From assembly GCA_965153455.1 (NCBI GenBank), contig OZ234493.1, positions 35,082,213-35,146,212 on the forward strand: DNA of 64,000 nt, read 5' to 3'. Positions within the stretch are counted from its first letter, which is position 1. Every line of letters starts with the position of its first letter. The DNA comes from Sphagnum compactum. Its lineage: Eukaryota > Bryophyta > Sphagnopsida > Sphagnales. Made by a program: the position numbers and the translations under genes. This document shows positions 23,401 through 35,045 of the stretch, piece by piece. The notes below the pieces were generated by a model. The model saw nothing but the letters and a program-made list of their open reading frames with translations, did not search any database and was not told where the DNA came from.

Positions 23401-26400
23401 TTAGTCGTTTGTAGTTTACATGTCATTACACAACATGTAAATACTAAGTTCAATAAGGCAAAGTTTTAAAATAATGTGAAACACCAATTTGAACAATCTC
23501 ATTAGTCCTTTCCCATTACATTGGGTGCATCACCCAACTCACTTTAATGGGCTCACATGGCACCTTACCTTTAACACAATGGGCAAGGGTTAGACCATTA
23601 TATGATACATAATCAACTTGCACAATGAAATCATTAGTTGGGATGCTTTGGATTTGTCAAGGAGTTGTATGGTTTAAGGCCTTAGTTTAGAGAATATTGT
23701 TTGTGTAGATTATCAGGTTCAAAACTATAAGCATTTAAAATGAATTAATATATCACATAATTATGCATAATTACATCTATTGTGTTTTTTTAATTAATTA
23801 ATTATATTATGATTATTTTATGTGATTATCTAACTAATAGGTAAATAGGTAGATTTTTAAGATGGGCCAAAAAAATTCATAATGGTTTAAATTGTTCTAA
23901 GGATGAAACAACAAAATAAATGCATGTTGATAAACCACAAAAGTGGGTCACCATGAGTAAAAAATTGTAAATAACAATATTATGGCCTATGGATAAAAAG
24001 ATGGGTACATATGAAAAATAAATAATACATCTTATGAGCACTACACTTGAAATTATTTTGATTAAGGACTTAAGCTTAGATTAATGAAATATTTTAAGTT
24101 AGGCATAATCAAAAATAAATTGTGTGGACTTGACTAGATCTTAAAAATTAAATTTCATATAATTTAATGACCCATTCATAAAAAGGATGATACTTCTAGT
24201 TCATGTTAATATGTAACATAATATAATTAGTTTGAGGTTGATGAATGATTATATCTAGTAAATGTAAATGAATGAGGTCGATAATTCATTCATTCATCCT
24301 TTCAAGTAATTCAACAGTTGTGATGGAACTTTGAGTTCATTCTTCATTTTAATGAATTCATGTTGCCATATTTTTTTACTAACCCTTGGAATAAAACTTT
24401 GTGTGTAATGAATTTACAATGCAATCAACCCATTTTTTGTTATGATTGTGAAAGTATTCACAAGGGAAACTTATGTGATTTTGATGAGTGATATGATCCT
24501 AATAATGAGAGGTATTTAGGAATGTGTGATGAACTCTCTTTTGGGTGTAGCTCACATAAAGACCAAGCTTTAATCATGTGGATGATCTTAACCCAAACAT
24601 ATTTAAGTTTTTTATAATTGTGTTATGTGTTTTGTGTGAATGGTGCATGTGTTGTGTGTGGGACTTTAATTTGAATAATTTATCAATGTGTTCATAAAAT
24701 TTTAATTAAAAATTAATCTTCATAGGTAAGGACCCTTCTTAGAATACAAGTCCATCCCACATGGGTGCAAATTTCAACAAAAGATATATTTAGAAACTTC
24801 TACTTTGCAAGGGCTATGTATTTTTTGCCAAAATCTAGGTAACATTCGTATTTGAATGTTACAATGGATTATCAATGCCTGGCTTGCATTTTTGCAAAAG
24901 TGTCCAATTTCTACCATATATCATAAAATCAACTATGGAATGCATGTTTAAACTAGCATTGGGAGAGTTTTAGTTGTTTTATAAATTTGCTAGGTTTGGG
25001 TTTCAAAAGCTTTTTTGATACCCAAATTAGTTATGTATATATGTAAATAAACCCAAGAAGGATTTCAAAAAATTGAAAAAAAAATTCCCTAGGTTTCAAG
25101 GTCTCGATTCTCGGACATTTCATACCAGTTGATTTTCAAAGGCAATTCTTAGACAAAGGGTATCAAAAGTTTTGTTACTTTGAACATTAGATTATTATTC
25201 ATTTTTACAAAATTAAAAAAATTCAAAATCAAATAAATTTTATGAACAGTTTACATGTTTAGAAGTTCATCCAGCTCAAAAAAACTTTCAAAATTCTTCT
25301 AACTCCTCAAAATTTAAATCCTTTTCAATCAACTCGACCAAATTGGAAGGTGGTTTATAATCAATATTAAGATCATTTAGCCAGTTTTTGCTTACAAATA
25401 ACAATCTCTTCAAATTTTTTGATTGTAAACAACATCTCTTAAAGTTTGTAAATATCATTGTTAAAAATGTTAGATTATAATGCATCAGACAATAACTAGT
25501 GGCTACTAAACTAGTTCAAAACACATGCATTGACAACAAGAGAAAGACAATCCACAATTATTTGAAATATGTGCAAAGTAAGAAGAGAAGGCACCATGCC
25601 ACTAATCTTAACAATATTCTGCCTATTGCAGCAAAGGATAATGACATCCTTGAATTGCAAAGCCTTTTGGAACATAATGATTTTACTAGTAAACCTACAA
25701 TTGGAATTAAACAAATGTTATGTATCATTCAGTTTTTTTTAAAACTTACATAAAAATAAATAAAATTTGTAAAAGATCAAACTTTCACCTTGTTTTCATT
25801 GGAATATTCCATTTTGCGAGTGAATGTTTGGATTTACATATACCTTGTCCCATTCTTGTCTACCCTTCCCCAACTTTTAAGGCCAAATGATACATTTTTG
25901 CAAATATGACTATAGAAACTTGATAGAAATAAATCAAAGGTTTTTGCGATGTCTTTTTATCAATTGTATCATATTGACATGCCTTAGAAAAAACATGGCC
26001 AAAACAAGTGCCATGAAAACTTTATCAAAACCTAAAACTTCACATTGAATAATTGATTTTTAAACAATTACCAATATTGTAGTTAAATTTGACCTTTCAT
26101 CTTTCACATATGTAATAATTTTTTTCTCAATCCATATTGATCAAATAATTTATATTAGATTAGTGGTCAAGGATTGACCATTAGTTTTTGTTGCTTAAAA
26201 CAACCCAATAGTCATTTGTTTACGTTGCTAATTAGATCCTAAAAGTTAATCACAAGAGAAAAAATATCATGTGCCCCCTTGAACATCCATAAATCAAAAC
26301 TTACTTTGTAAATATCCAATCTCCCTATTCTGGTAAAACATATACTTGTATCATTTTCTCCACCAATTTAGGTAATATCTCATGAGCAAATTATTTTCTA

Positions 26401-26900
26401 GAAGGAAAGACAACTCGAGGACATAGATGTAAAATTAAATGTTTGAACCAAACACTTTCCACAAACTATAATGGCAATTGATTTTCATAATTAGAAGGAC
26501 AAGGTCTTTCCAAAAGTCTTTATGTTGCTCATCATCCTTTTTTAATAAGGTATTTGACGAACGACATTGATTTTCACCAATTCGAAAACCCCCTGGGTGG
26601 CTTTACTTACATTAATCAGCTAATTGACATTGTTAGAACCTTTATCCTATTTTACTTATGGAGTGATATGCCTCTACTTATGGAGTGCCTCTACTTTAAA
26701 GATGATTTTTTCTCCACTTAATCCATCTTCCACTGTACTTGCACCTCCACTGTTGAGGTCGGCATTGTGACTTGGGACATGATTCAACTTTAGGTTAATT
26801 CTAGGGACCCCCTTAGGCAAGGTAGCTTAGAACGATTATTTTATGATATTTGGTGCTGTCATGGCATGTTTGCGGACTGGGATGGTTGCCTCCACTGGAA
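20420..26900. other. AT-rich intergenic DNA with decayed repeats
   Basis: No gene is supported. 22200-22420 is full of GGTTAA/TTAACC words and short palindromes. A minus-strand frame at 25485-25288 (NFEELEEF, then after a frameshift ESFFELDELL) vaguely resembles an hAT-transposase C-terminus but is too short to call. The rest is AT-rich with chance frames only. A 75-bp mini-MITE at 23510 is listed separately. Confidence 0.5.
23510..23585. repeat. 75-bp mini-MITE, diverged copy
   Basis: Starts TCCCATTACATTGGGTGCAT and ends AACACAATGGGCA, so its ends are imperfect inverted repeats. The interior (ACCCAACTCAC, GGCTCACATGGCACCTTAC) matches, in order, the element at 60877-60950. Two copies of the same sequence about 37 kb apart imply a mobile or dispersed tiny foldback element. 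Confidence 0.6.
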
Positions 26901-26929
26901 GCACCTCTCGCCATTGTATATTTCTAATG

Positions 26930-27538
26930 TTAATATGTGATGCGGTTGTCCCCGCTTTCCCCCTCTTTTGGGGTTTCATCTATGACTTTTTGCAAAGGCT
27001 ACATCCAAATGACATTTTTTCCTAGGACTCTTGTTATCTCGAAAATTTGGACGATCATATTTTCTTCAAATCAAACATGTTTGGGGCATGCAAAGACAAT
27101 GTTTTATAGCCTTCAAAAAGATCTTTTCAAAAATGTATTTCATGTTCCAATCAGTGATTTTTTGACCCCTATTCTAAGGGGTTTATGATCAGGAGTTAAA
27201 TTCCCAATTTGATTCCCAGCTTTTCTTTTGATCATGCATTTCAAATCTAAATGAACAATGAGAGGGAATTTTAAGCATTTACATTTCAAGACCTTTCCAA
27301 TGGTATCTTGGAGGCCCAATTTGGTGTTTGTTTTCCTTTTCAACCAAGGTTCTAAACATTCAGAACTCTTGCATGAATGCAACTCCCAAAATGGGAGTGC
27401 ATTTGAGAATCATTGGGCTCCATCTCTTGCACTATTTCTCATTTGTGAGAATGTCTTTCACATTCGAACACACACTTTTAGCCTCATAGGCCCTTGCATT
27501 CCACATTTAATCGCAAACCCAATGTTAGGGTTGCAACA
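26930..27538 (-). mobile_element. Solo-LTR-like repeat, diverged copy
   Basis: Read on the minus strand it begins TGTTGCAACCCTAACATTGG at 27538, the TGT-G-AACCC start common to plant Gypsy LTRs. It shares ordered blocks with 36280-36825: GGCTACATCCAAATGACATT against GAGCCTACATCCGAATGGC, then CCTAGGACTC, TTTGACCCCT and the decayed GATCAGGAGT...ATTTGATTCCCAG hairpin. The left end was not resolved and no internal coding region is attached, so a solo LTR or a TRIM-like element is most likely. Confidence 0.45.
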
Positions 27539-27539
27539 A

Positions 27540-28070
27540 GTGCCAAATAACACCAACAAACATAACAAAAAGGGCACCAACCAACACCAACAAACCACAT
27601 CAAGGAGGTGCCAACAAGCACCAATATAACACAATAAGGATGTATTGACAAACAACAAAGGGGCATTGAGGAGCACCAAGAGAGCACAACAAGGGGGCAC
27701 CACAAACGCCAACAAAATGTGGCAAGGGGGCACCAACAAGCACCAATAGAGCCCAACAAGGGAGCACTAACGAGCATCAACAAATCACAAAAAGGGGCGT
27801 TGATGAGCACCGACAGAATATAGCAAGGGTGCTAATGAACACTAATAGACCATAACAAAAAAACACCGATGAACACCAACAAAACACTAAAATGGAACGT
27901 CAACGAGCATCAACAAAGCACAACGAGCACATAAATGGACATCGATGAATAACAAAACACAAAAAGGGAACATCGATGAACAACAACAAAGCACAACAAG
28001 GGGACACCAAAGAACATTAACAAAACACAACAAGGAACAATGTAACAATGCAACAAGGAATGCAAGTAAA
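27540..28070. repeat. About 33-bp degenerate minisatellite
   Basis: Fifteen or so diverged units built on AAGGGGGCACCAACAAGCAC and CAACAAAGCACAAC, with a spacing of roughly 33-36 bp. Frames on the minus strand stay open for about 100 codons (Cys/Leu/Val-rich) only because of the repeat. It starts exactly where the LTR-like element ends. Confidence 0.75.
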
Positions 28071-28960
28071 ATCCAAACAATGAACATTAATCAAGCAAAA
28101 AAATAAATTAACTTTAGATTTAAAATGCATTAAACATAATCTTATTTATAAAGAGAACAAGGAAAAAAAAAAGGAAAAGCAACACTTGTAACCTAAAACA
28201 CTAATTCTAAAAGAAAATTTTAACCCTCCCTACTATCTGTTACTAATTTATTAACTATTGACACCCTAACCTTATTATTTTTAATACCTTGACAAAATAT
28301 TTTAAAAATTAAATAAAAAGATTTCAAATGCGTGTTTTTCAACCAATGGGACCCTTTGAAGGGGTTTTTAAAAGGGTATCACCTTTTATGAAACCTTGAC
28401 GTATACGTCAAGGTGAAGACTAGCTTGAAACCTTGGCTAGTTCTCATTTTTTTTCTAAGAGCCACCCAACACTAGTCTAAATGTTGAGTAACACAACTTT
28501 CAAATACAATGTTACAGACAAATATATAACAAATTCATCAACCTTCAAGCACAATCTTACAAACAAAATTGGTGAAAAATTGTGTTCAACATGTAACCTA
28601 CTTCTTGGTCTTCATTCAATTTCTTCACATGGCTTCTTCGATGTTCAATGATGGCAATCTATCACTCACAACCTTATTGTCCCAAGCTTAGACCAAGAAT
28701 GCCTTATTTGAGAGAAAGACCGTTTTTAGGCTTGGATTAACCAAGGTTGTTGATCATAACCATAATTTAGTGGTCCATGACTCCATTTGACCCTTCCTTT
28801 TGTTGGGTTGCCATTTTTACCCCAATGTTAAATCGGCCATGGCTTGCATGCAACATGTAAGTATTACCATAGTTATTTGCCACACATTTTTCCATTGCAC
28901 CGAGGGACAAACTCTATGATGCTATTACACCATTTAAGTGCCCATTTATTGAAGTTTAGG
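28071..28960. other. AT-rich intergenic DNA, no gene seen
   Basis: No coding similarity. A short near-palindrome, CCTTGACGTATACGTCAAGG, lies at about 28393-28412. Confidence 0.5.
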
Positions 28961-28962
28961 GA

Positions 28963-28992
28963 GAAACCCTAAACCCTAAAACCCTAAACCCA
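28963..28992 (+). promoter_or_regulatory. Telo-box / interstitial telomere-like repeat
   Basis: About four units of the plant telomere repeat on the C-rich strand (AAACCCTAAACCCTAAAACC). AAACCCTA telo-boxes are common in promoters of plant housekeeping genes. It lies about 2.4 kb before the B3 gene ATG and roughly 0.3 kb before its likely transcription start. Confidence 0.6.
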
Positions 28993-29120
28993 ACACAATT
29001 TAAGGTTCCCATTCTAACAATGCAATTAGCCGGATAGGCCTTTTTTTTCATCCCTATTCCTCTCATATTAGTGTATAATTTCTACACTAATCCTATAACC
29101 CTTGCCTTTTTGAACAGTTC

Positions 29121-29250
29121 CAGATCTTTCATCCACAACTAGGGTGTGGTCTTGAACGGCCCAGATCTTTCATCCACAATCAGGGCGCAATCACGGCCCA
29201 GATCTTCATCCACAGCTAGTGCACAGTCCTGAACGGTCCAGATCTTGTAA
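29121..29250 (+). repeat. 40-bp tandem repeat in the B3 gene promoter
   Basis: Units beginning CAGATCTTTCATCCACAAC start at 29121, 29162, 29199 and 29239 (spacing 41, 37 and 40). Each ends GAACGGYCCAGATC, except that one has lost GA. The repeat lies directly upstream of the putative first leader exon and may hold repeated regulatory sites. Confidence 0.7.
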
Positions 29251-29274
29251 GCCTAGGGAGCGCCAAGACAAGGA

Positions 29275-31334
29275 AACAAAACCCTAATCAAGGGTACGTT
29301 GAATCTACTTCCCGCTTCGCAGTTTTGGACGTATCTGTTTTGCTGGACAACGCTCTTGCGCTCGACGACAATGGGTTGTTACTATTTCGTTTTCTCTTCT
29401 GCGTTTCCAATTGCAGTTCGCGAAGAGTTGCAGTCGATTGAGCACACTGATCCCATCATGAGGTATGATTTTCGTTGTGTTAGTCTTTGTTAATTTTCTT
29501 CTTCTTCATAGCTTTTTCCGATGCTCTGTTTCTTTTGTCTGGAACTGCAGTTGCTGCACACACTGTTTTCTCCCCCGTTATAACAACGATGATTCTCAGC
29601 TCTTGTTTGTAGCATCCATGGACCGAACAAAAAAAAGGCTTGGTCGTATTGGAGGAGCTCATAGCTTCTTCTTCTTCTTCTTCGACTCTGCAAGCGTTTT
29701 GATGACGAGTTCCATAGGACTTGTTAGATTCCTCATATGTGTGGCACCTGAGCTTCAATTTTGGCCACCTGAGGTGAACAAAAATCAAAACTTTTCTTGC
29801 TTCTTCCGAGTGTTTTTCGGGGGGAAGTGCGTGAGACTAAGGCCTTGAGACCAGCTCGAAAGATCTGCCGGCTTCGACAATGAGACCAGTGTTTTTGTAT
29901 TATGGAATATAGCGCTTTCTCTAACATTTCATGATGATTGTGGAGAAATGTAGTAGGTCACGAAAGAATGGTTCGTTTAGTGGAAACGATTGTGAAGATG
30001 ATTGGGGATGGGACCCCAGCTTGGTGCTTCAAGATGCTTTTATTGTTCATAGATTCCAAGTGTTATGATTAAACTCAGCTGATTTCAAAAGCTAACTGTG
30101 TTTGTTAGTCCATAGTTGAGTTTGTTGTCAGGGTTTAGGGTTGCAAATCCTACAACCAAGCCACACATTATATGTCAGCCAAAGTTGTCAAGAGTAGAGG
30201 TCACTGTGTCCAGGAGTCATCCAAGCTGCCAGAAAATTTGAGTGCTTGGGTGATGATTCATGCAAGCTCGATGCTCTGGTTTTAGCTGCCTAGAAAGTCT
30301 CTAACCCCAACATGATGGCAGTAAGACTTATGACATAACTGTGCGTAAGAGACTCTCTGTGACACTTGAGTCTCCCATTTGTTGGCAGAGATGGTGGCAA
30401 TTTTCTTCTACTTCTTATCAATTTCAGTGCACACCAAGTGGCGAAAATTTTGCTGTAGGGTTAAGTGTACTTTGCCAACAGTAATCCAACTTGAATTGTT
30501 GTGGGAAGGGTTGTTTGAATGCAGGAATGTTGAGAACCCAAGATAGTCTCTGGGAAGCCTGTGAACAGAAGCACAGCAGTCTGTAGAGAAGGGGAGAGAG
30601 AGCCTCTTTGAAGGTGGTTGCCACTTTGGTAAGAATCCCTCTGCTGCTATTATTTAGTTCTTGAGTTTTAGGGGTCTCTGAAGAAGTGTGTTGTCAATTC
30701 TCTTGCCAACATACTTCAACTTAATCACACAGCAATTTTCAGCCTGCATTCATGTTGTCCATCATGCTTCAATTTCCATGTTTGCCTCAAGTGAGATATA
30801 GTGACAGAATTCTCCTTGGTTGCCATGTTCCATCACTGCCTGGCAAGTCAATGTGCTTCCTCAGTCCTACTCTTTGTTTTCCCGTAGTTCTCCCTGTATT
30901 TTAATTGTCCTATTATCTGATTATTTGTAATTTGCTTATAATGTGCAGTTTTGTGATGTTTCCTTCCAAATGTTCTCAATGCATCCTGGATCATTGTTTG
31001 CTTCATCAAAATGCAGGATCTCATATAGAGTGTGCTTGGTGCATTGTCCAGTTCTCAGTACTCTGATTTTGTAGGCTCATTTCTGCCAGACCCTTGAGAA
31101 AGACCTCTTTTACTTGTTCTGGGTAGATACCAACTTCATTCAAAATGTCATGCCTGAGATTTGAATTCTGTATATTTTCCTATTCAGGTTTCGATGTAGT
31201 ATTTGGGGGGGAGGAGTTTCCATTTGAGAACAATGCTAAGAGAGAGGAAGCAAAGGCTAGAGTAAAGAAAGGGCCCACCAACTGGCTGGTAGGAGGAACT
31301 CACTCTCATCTCCGAGACTTCAGTTGCAATTGAA
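29275..31334 (+). other. Probable spliced 5' leader of the B3 gene
   Basis: Inferred. A GC-richer segment near 29275-29462 ends ATCATGAG/GTATGA (donor at 29463), and a good acceptor TATTCAG lies at 31187, 147 nt before the B3 start codon. Splicing would leave short upstream ORFs, including a minimal start-stop (ATG-TAG, 31194-31199). A (TTC)n run lies at about 29668-29690. The intron-like interval holds no similarity I recognise. The segment 31188-31333 is also open (FDVVFGGEEFPFENNAK...) but stops just before the B3 ATG. Confidence 0.4.
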
Positions 31335-32222
31335 ATGAAGCCAAATGGGAGCTCTTATGAGGATGTTCGCAAACAGCGCATGGAAGAAAATAAGCGGCGC
31401 ATGGAGGAACTTGGCCTTGCAGACCTTTCAAAGAGCTTATCAAAACCCAAAGTTTCAAGGCCATATAGAAAGCGGCCGACACTTGAGGAGCAGGGTCTGC
31501 AAAGGCGTCGTTCCTCACGTGTTGCTGCAATCCAAGAAGCCAAGGAAGAGGTAATGAATAGCAAAGATGAATCAGAGGAGGAGGCCTCTGACTCTGGAGA
31601 TTCAGATCCTGAAAGTCCTGTGGTACGGAAAAGTTACAGCTTTCGAAGTAACAGGAAGAGTCTGCCTTGGGGAGATTCTTCTAACAGAGCTAGCATTGAG
31701 GCAACCGAGGCTGCAGAGGATATTGAAAAAGAGTTGGAGAATCCCGGGTTTGTGATATCTATGCTGCAGTTAGATGTGTCCTCTGACTTCCTGAAATTTC
31801 CTGACAAGTTCTGCAAGGAGTATCTGCCTAGTGGTGATCACAAAGTCAAATTGATGCATGAAGAGAAGGAGTGGGAAACATTGTTTGTAGCTAACCTGAG
31901 AGGACTCAGTGAGGGTTGGATGGGCTTTGTACAAGACAAAAAGTTGGAGGCCGGAGATGCCTGTGTCTTTGAACTCATGGCCAAAGATGGATTTAAGATT
32001 CATATCGTACAAGCATCAGAGCAAGCATCTGCAAATACTGGTAAGAATGGGTCAGGTGATAATCCGAAGAAAGATAAGAAGGGGTCCAATGGAGAGCTGG
32101 CAATTGACTTGGAGACCTCTGAAGATGAGAATGTTGGGGATGCAACTGAAAGTGGGGATGAGTGGGTGCCTCGAAATACATCTGATGAAGATGATGACAA
32201 TGATGATACCTGGAAGCCATGA
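31335..32222 (+). CDS. B3 domain-containing nuclear protein (At3g19184-like)
   Basis: A single open frame of 295 aa. The N-terminus YEDVRKQRMEENKRRMEELGL is the hallmark of a plant B3 subgroup (Arabidopsis At3g19184/At5g42700 and the rice proteins named after Os06g0194400), followed by a basic RRRSSRVAA motif (57-65). A B3 DNA-binding fold covers about 137-227: NPGFVISMLQLDVSSDFLKF, FCKEYLP, LRGLSEGWMGFVQDKKLEAG and DACVFELM are the expected strands and loops. The C-terminus (about 257-292) is strongly acidic (DEDDDNDD). It is probably a sequence-specific or chromatin-associated transcriptional regulator; its targets cannot be inferred. The ATG is the first in frame, after a stop (TGA, 31331-31333). 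The CDS has no intron, whereas flowering-plant members usually have several, so a retrocopy or intron loss is possible, although no poly-A scar is seen. Confidence 0.88.
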   Translation: MKPNGSSYEDVRKQRMEENKRRMEELGLADLSKSLSKPKVSRPYRKRPTLEEQGLQRRRSSRVAAIQEAKEEVMNSKDESEEEASDSGDSDPESPVVRKSYSFRSNRKSLPWGDSSNRASIEATEAAEDIEKELENPGFVISMLQLDVSSDFLKFPDKFCKEYLPSGDHKVKLMHEEKEWETLFVANLRGLSEGWMGFVQDKKLEAGDACVFELMAKDGFKIHIVQASEQASANTGKNGSGDNPKKDKKGSNGELAIDLETSEDENVGDATESGDEWVPRNTSDEDDDNDDTWKP

Positions 32223-32700
32223 TTAATCATGGACTCTTTGTGGATTGCTGTGTTGGTAATCTACAAGGGGAGGCTAGTAAGTGAACCAAAGACTGCATGG
32301 CTTGAAGTGAACCAAGAAGCCCAATATATGTCTGCAAAGTGTTGAGTATACAACAGTGGGCAACAGATGAGACACGCTAATAGTAGTTCTCTCTTTGATG
32401 TAGTTAGTCTGGCACTGCAGATATTGTTAAGAGAAGCCTAGATCACTATGTGAAGCTCTTGTACATACTTGATCCCACAGCGGAGACTCACGAAGGATAA
32501 TTACATTCAAGGATCCTAGACTCCTAGCAAACCTGTTTCCACCGTATCAAGATATGCTCTTTTGATCCTGCAAGTCTCCACATCTTAAACTAGCAAAGAT
32601 GGGTCCATTGCATGTGTATTTGCTTGTTGTCACATTTGCTTCCTTCCATGCAGGTTTACAGAAGGTCAGGCAACTGGAGTAAGGGTTTTGTTATTCTATT
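32223..32700 (+). other. B3 gene 3' UTR (approximate)
   Basis: Sequence after the stop keeps a gene-like, less AT-rich composition to about 32.7 kb, then changes to very AT-rich intergenic DNA. The exact end is not determined. Confidence 0.4.
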
Positions 32701-35045
32701 TGAAGGAAGTTTTCTAAGTATTTTGAACTTATATTCTCCTATATTTAACTAACACATGCATACAAGAAATTTGCCCTTTGAGATTGGTAACCATTATTGA
32801 CTGTTTTTTCATTTCAGCATACTATATGATCCAAAATTCCATATTTTACCATTTTTTATTACAAACTTGATTTCAAAGTGTTGAATAAAATAGCTTAGGT
32901 ACTCCAATAATCCAAATCTTCCTTCTCTTCTAGAGTAATATGTATTATCCAATTTGGGTTCATAACCATTTGATGGAAAAGAAATGTTCCTTTCAAAAAC
33001 CTTTCCAAAATGATGAAGTCAATTTCAAAACAAGTATCATTAAATCACTTTGTTTTTTTCGACCTAAACGATTTCAAACAATGTTAAGAGAATCAATGAC
33101 ATAATTTTGTTCCTTTTTACCACCTTTTACAAATTAATGTACCCAATTTATTTTTCCAATATATCTTTTAAAACATTTCAACCCATAAACAACACATTCA
33201 TTGAAAATAGTATTTGATTGTCTTTTATATCATGCATATTGCATTATAATTTCTTTCCGTTACATTTTCAACATTCACCTTTTCAATTGCACACATCATT
33301 TGTTACAAAGTTTTTTTGGTTCAAATTTGTGATGTACTACAAGTTACAACCCACCTTAAGATGATTTAGCCAAATTTGGCCTTAAAAAAAAGGTAGAAAC
33401 ATTTACAACCACTCTATTTTTTGGTGACCTATTCAAACCTAATGTAAATTTTTGGCGATTCTAGCCCAAAAAATTCTAAGCTTAGTGATCAAAAACTTCT
33501 TTTTTTCGCTATTTTTTATTTTTTTAAATCACCAAGTTGCGAAATTTCACCACATTGAAAATGTTAATTTGTTATGCAATATAATTTGAAATTTATTTTT
33601 CTTGTCCAATATCAAAAAGTAGATGGGCATAACATTTTGAAAGACTACCATAGTTGTCACAAAGGTCTTAGGCTCATTGCATGATTCAATAATGCAATGA
33701 TATAAATAAATGTCCCCCAATTTGTTGAGGATGTTCAAAACAACCAAATTTTGTTTCACAAATTCCCAAATTTTTCAAGCATAATTGGTGGTAAAACTCA
33801 CCAATCTTAATGGAATGCAAAGAGTTAAAGCATGTTCCCTAATTCCTTATGATTCAACAAGAGTTTCAAAATAAGATGACGATTAACAAGTTGAGATCAC
33901 AACATCTTCAAGTTGGTGCATAAGATATTGGAAATCCATTCATGACTACAATTTTTTTATAAAAGGTCCAAAATACATAAAAGACTCACTCAAGATTATG
34001 GAGACAATTTGCAAATTCAACAACTAAATATTACATTGTCAAAAATAGTCCAACAAACTTGACTTTCCTAGTAAACCAACACAAGTGATGTTACTATCTT
34101 TTATGATCAGCTCTTAAAGAGCCTATTTAGGACCAAAAAATTGTACATATGCAAAGAACTTCTTGGCTACATGCAAATAAATTGGTTTGATAGCAAGCTC
34201 CAATTTATGGACATCCAAGAAGAGTCTACTATAGAGTGCATGAATTTCTATCTATATACATAGATTGTAAGGATCATATTAGTAATTATGCTACTAGTTA
34301 TTTCATCCAAAAGGTTACATAAATGTCATATGAAACATTTCATTTAGTTGACATGTTTAGGTTGTCATACCACTTGACACTCACTTGCTTGATTCGAATG
34401 GCAAAAGCACCAATTCTAGCAACATAAAACTTATGGCTACCTATACCCTCAACAATCTCACATCGCCTTGACATATCTTTGTAGTGTTTAAACTTTGAAC
34501 CAATCACGTTGATAAATCATGTATTGAATACATACAAAATCAACTATCCATGCATCTTTGTTTATGGAAGTTTTGACAGATGTTCCTACTATCCAAGCTT
34601 TGTAGCTTGTCATTTTTTGCCTATCATCATTCTTCTCTTCGTTTTAACTTTATCCTTAGGCTTGTGAGGACATTATTTCATTCATGTAGTTCAAGCATAA
34701 TGAAGTTTCTTTTAGTTTTTCGATCTCATCTTTGCATGCTTTATGTTATTCAAGCCTCAAGGTTGATTGATGTCCTTTAGAACTTTGGTGCTTGAAAAAT
34801 CAACATTCTTTGCCACAAAAGCTCTAGAACATTGTCCCGAGAAAGCAATTTGGTTTGACATTCTTCAATGAACAAACATGTTGTCATCGTGTCAAGATTC
34901 TTTGTTGGACCATCTAGTACATTGTTTTAGGATGACCAAAAATGGCTTTGTCTTTTTGGGAAATTGCAAATGATTTTAAGAATAACAATTGAATCATTAA
35001 GGTGTTGCTTAAGCCTCACAATTACACAAGGCCAAGACATGTCTT
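32701..35045. other. AT-rich intergenic DNA
   Basis: No gene seen. It includes one member of a dispersed repeat pair (33985-34345), listed separately. Confidence 0.5.
33985..34345 (+). repeat. Dispersed repeat, copy A
   Basis: Ordered similarity to 37795-38145 over about 350 bp in the same orientation, e.g. CAAGATTATGGAGACAATTT against CAAGATTGTGGAGACTATCT, and ATAGATTGTAAGGATCATA in both. By eye roughly three quarters of positions agree. No coding content is evident. Confidence 0.7.

Noticed and set aside
25288-25490. hAT-transposase-like C-terminus on the minus strand
   Set aside because: Only a vague resemblance over about 60 residues with a frameshift. Not enough to annotate without a search.
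27258-27810. Open frames of 90-120 codons on both strands
   Set aside because: Products of the LTR-like repeat and the minisatellite, with no codon signal.
28963-28992. True chromosome-end telomere
   Set aside because: Only about four units, embedded in ordinary sequence. It is a telo-box or interstitial repeat.
29465-29848. 127-codon plus-strand frame and overlapping minus-strand frame
   Set aside because: Driven by the (TTC)n run (poly-Phe/Glu). It probably lies in the leader intron of the B3 gene.
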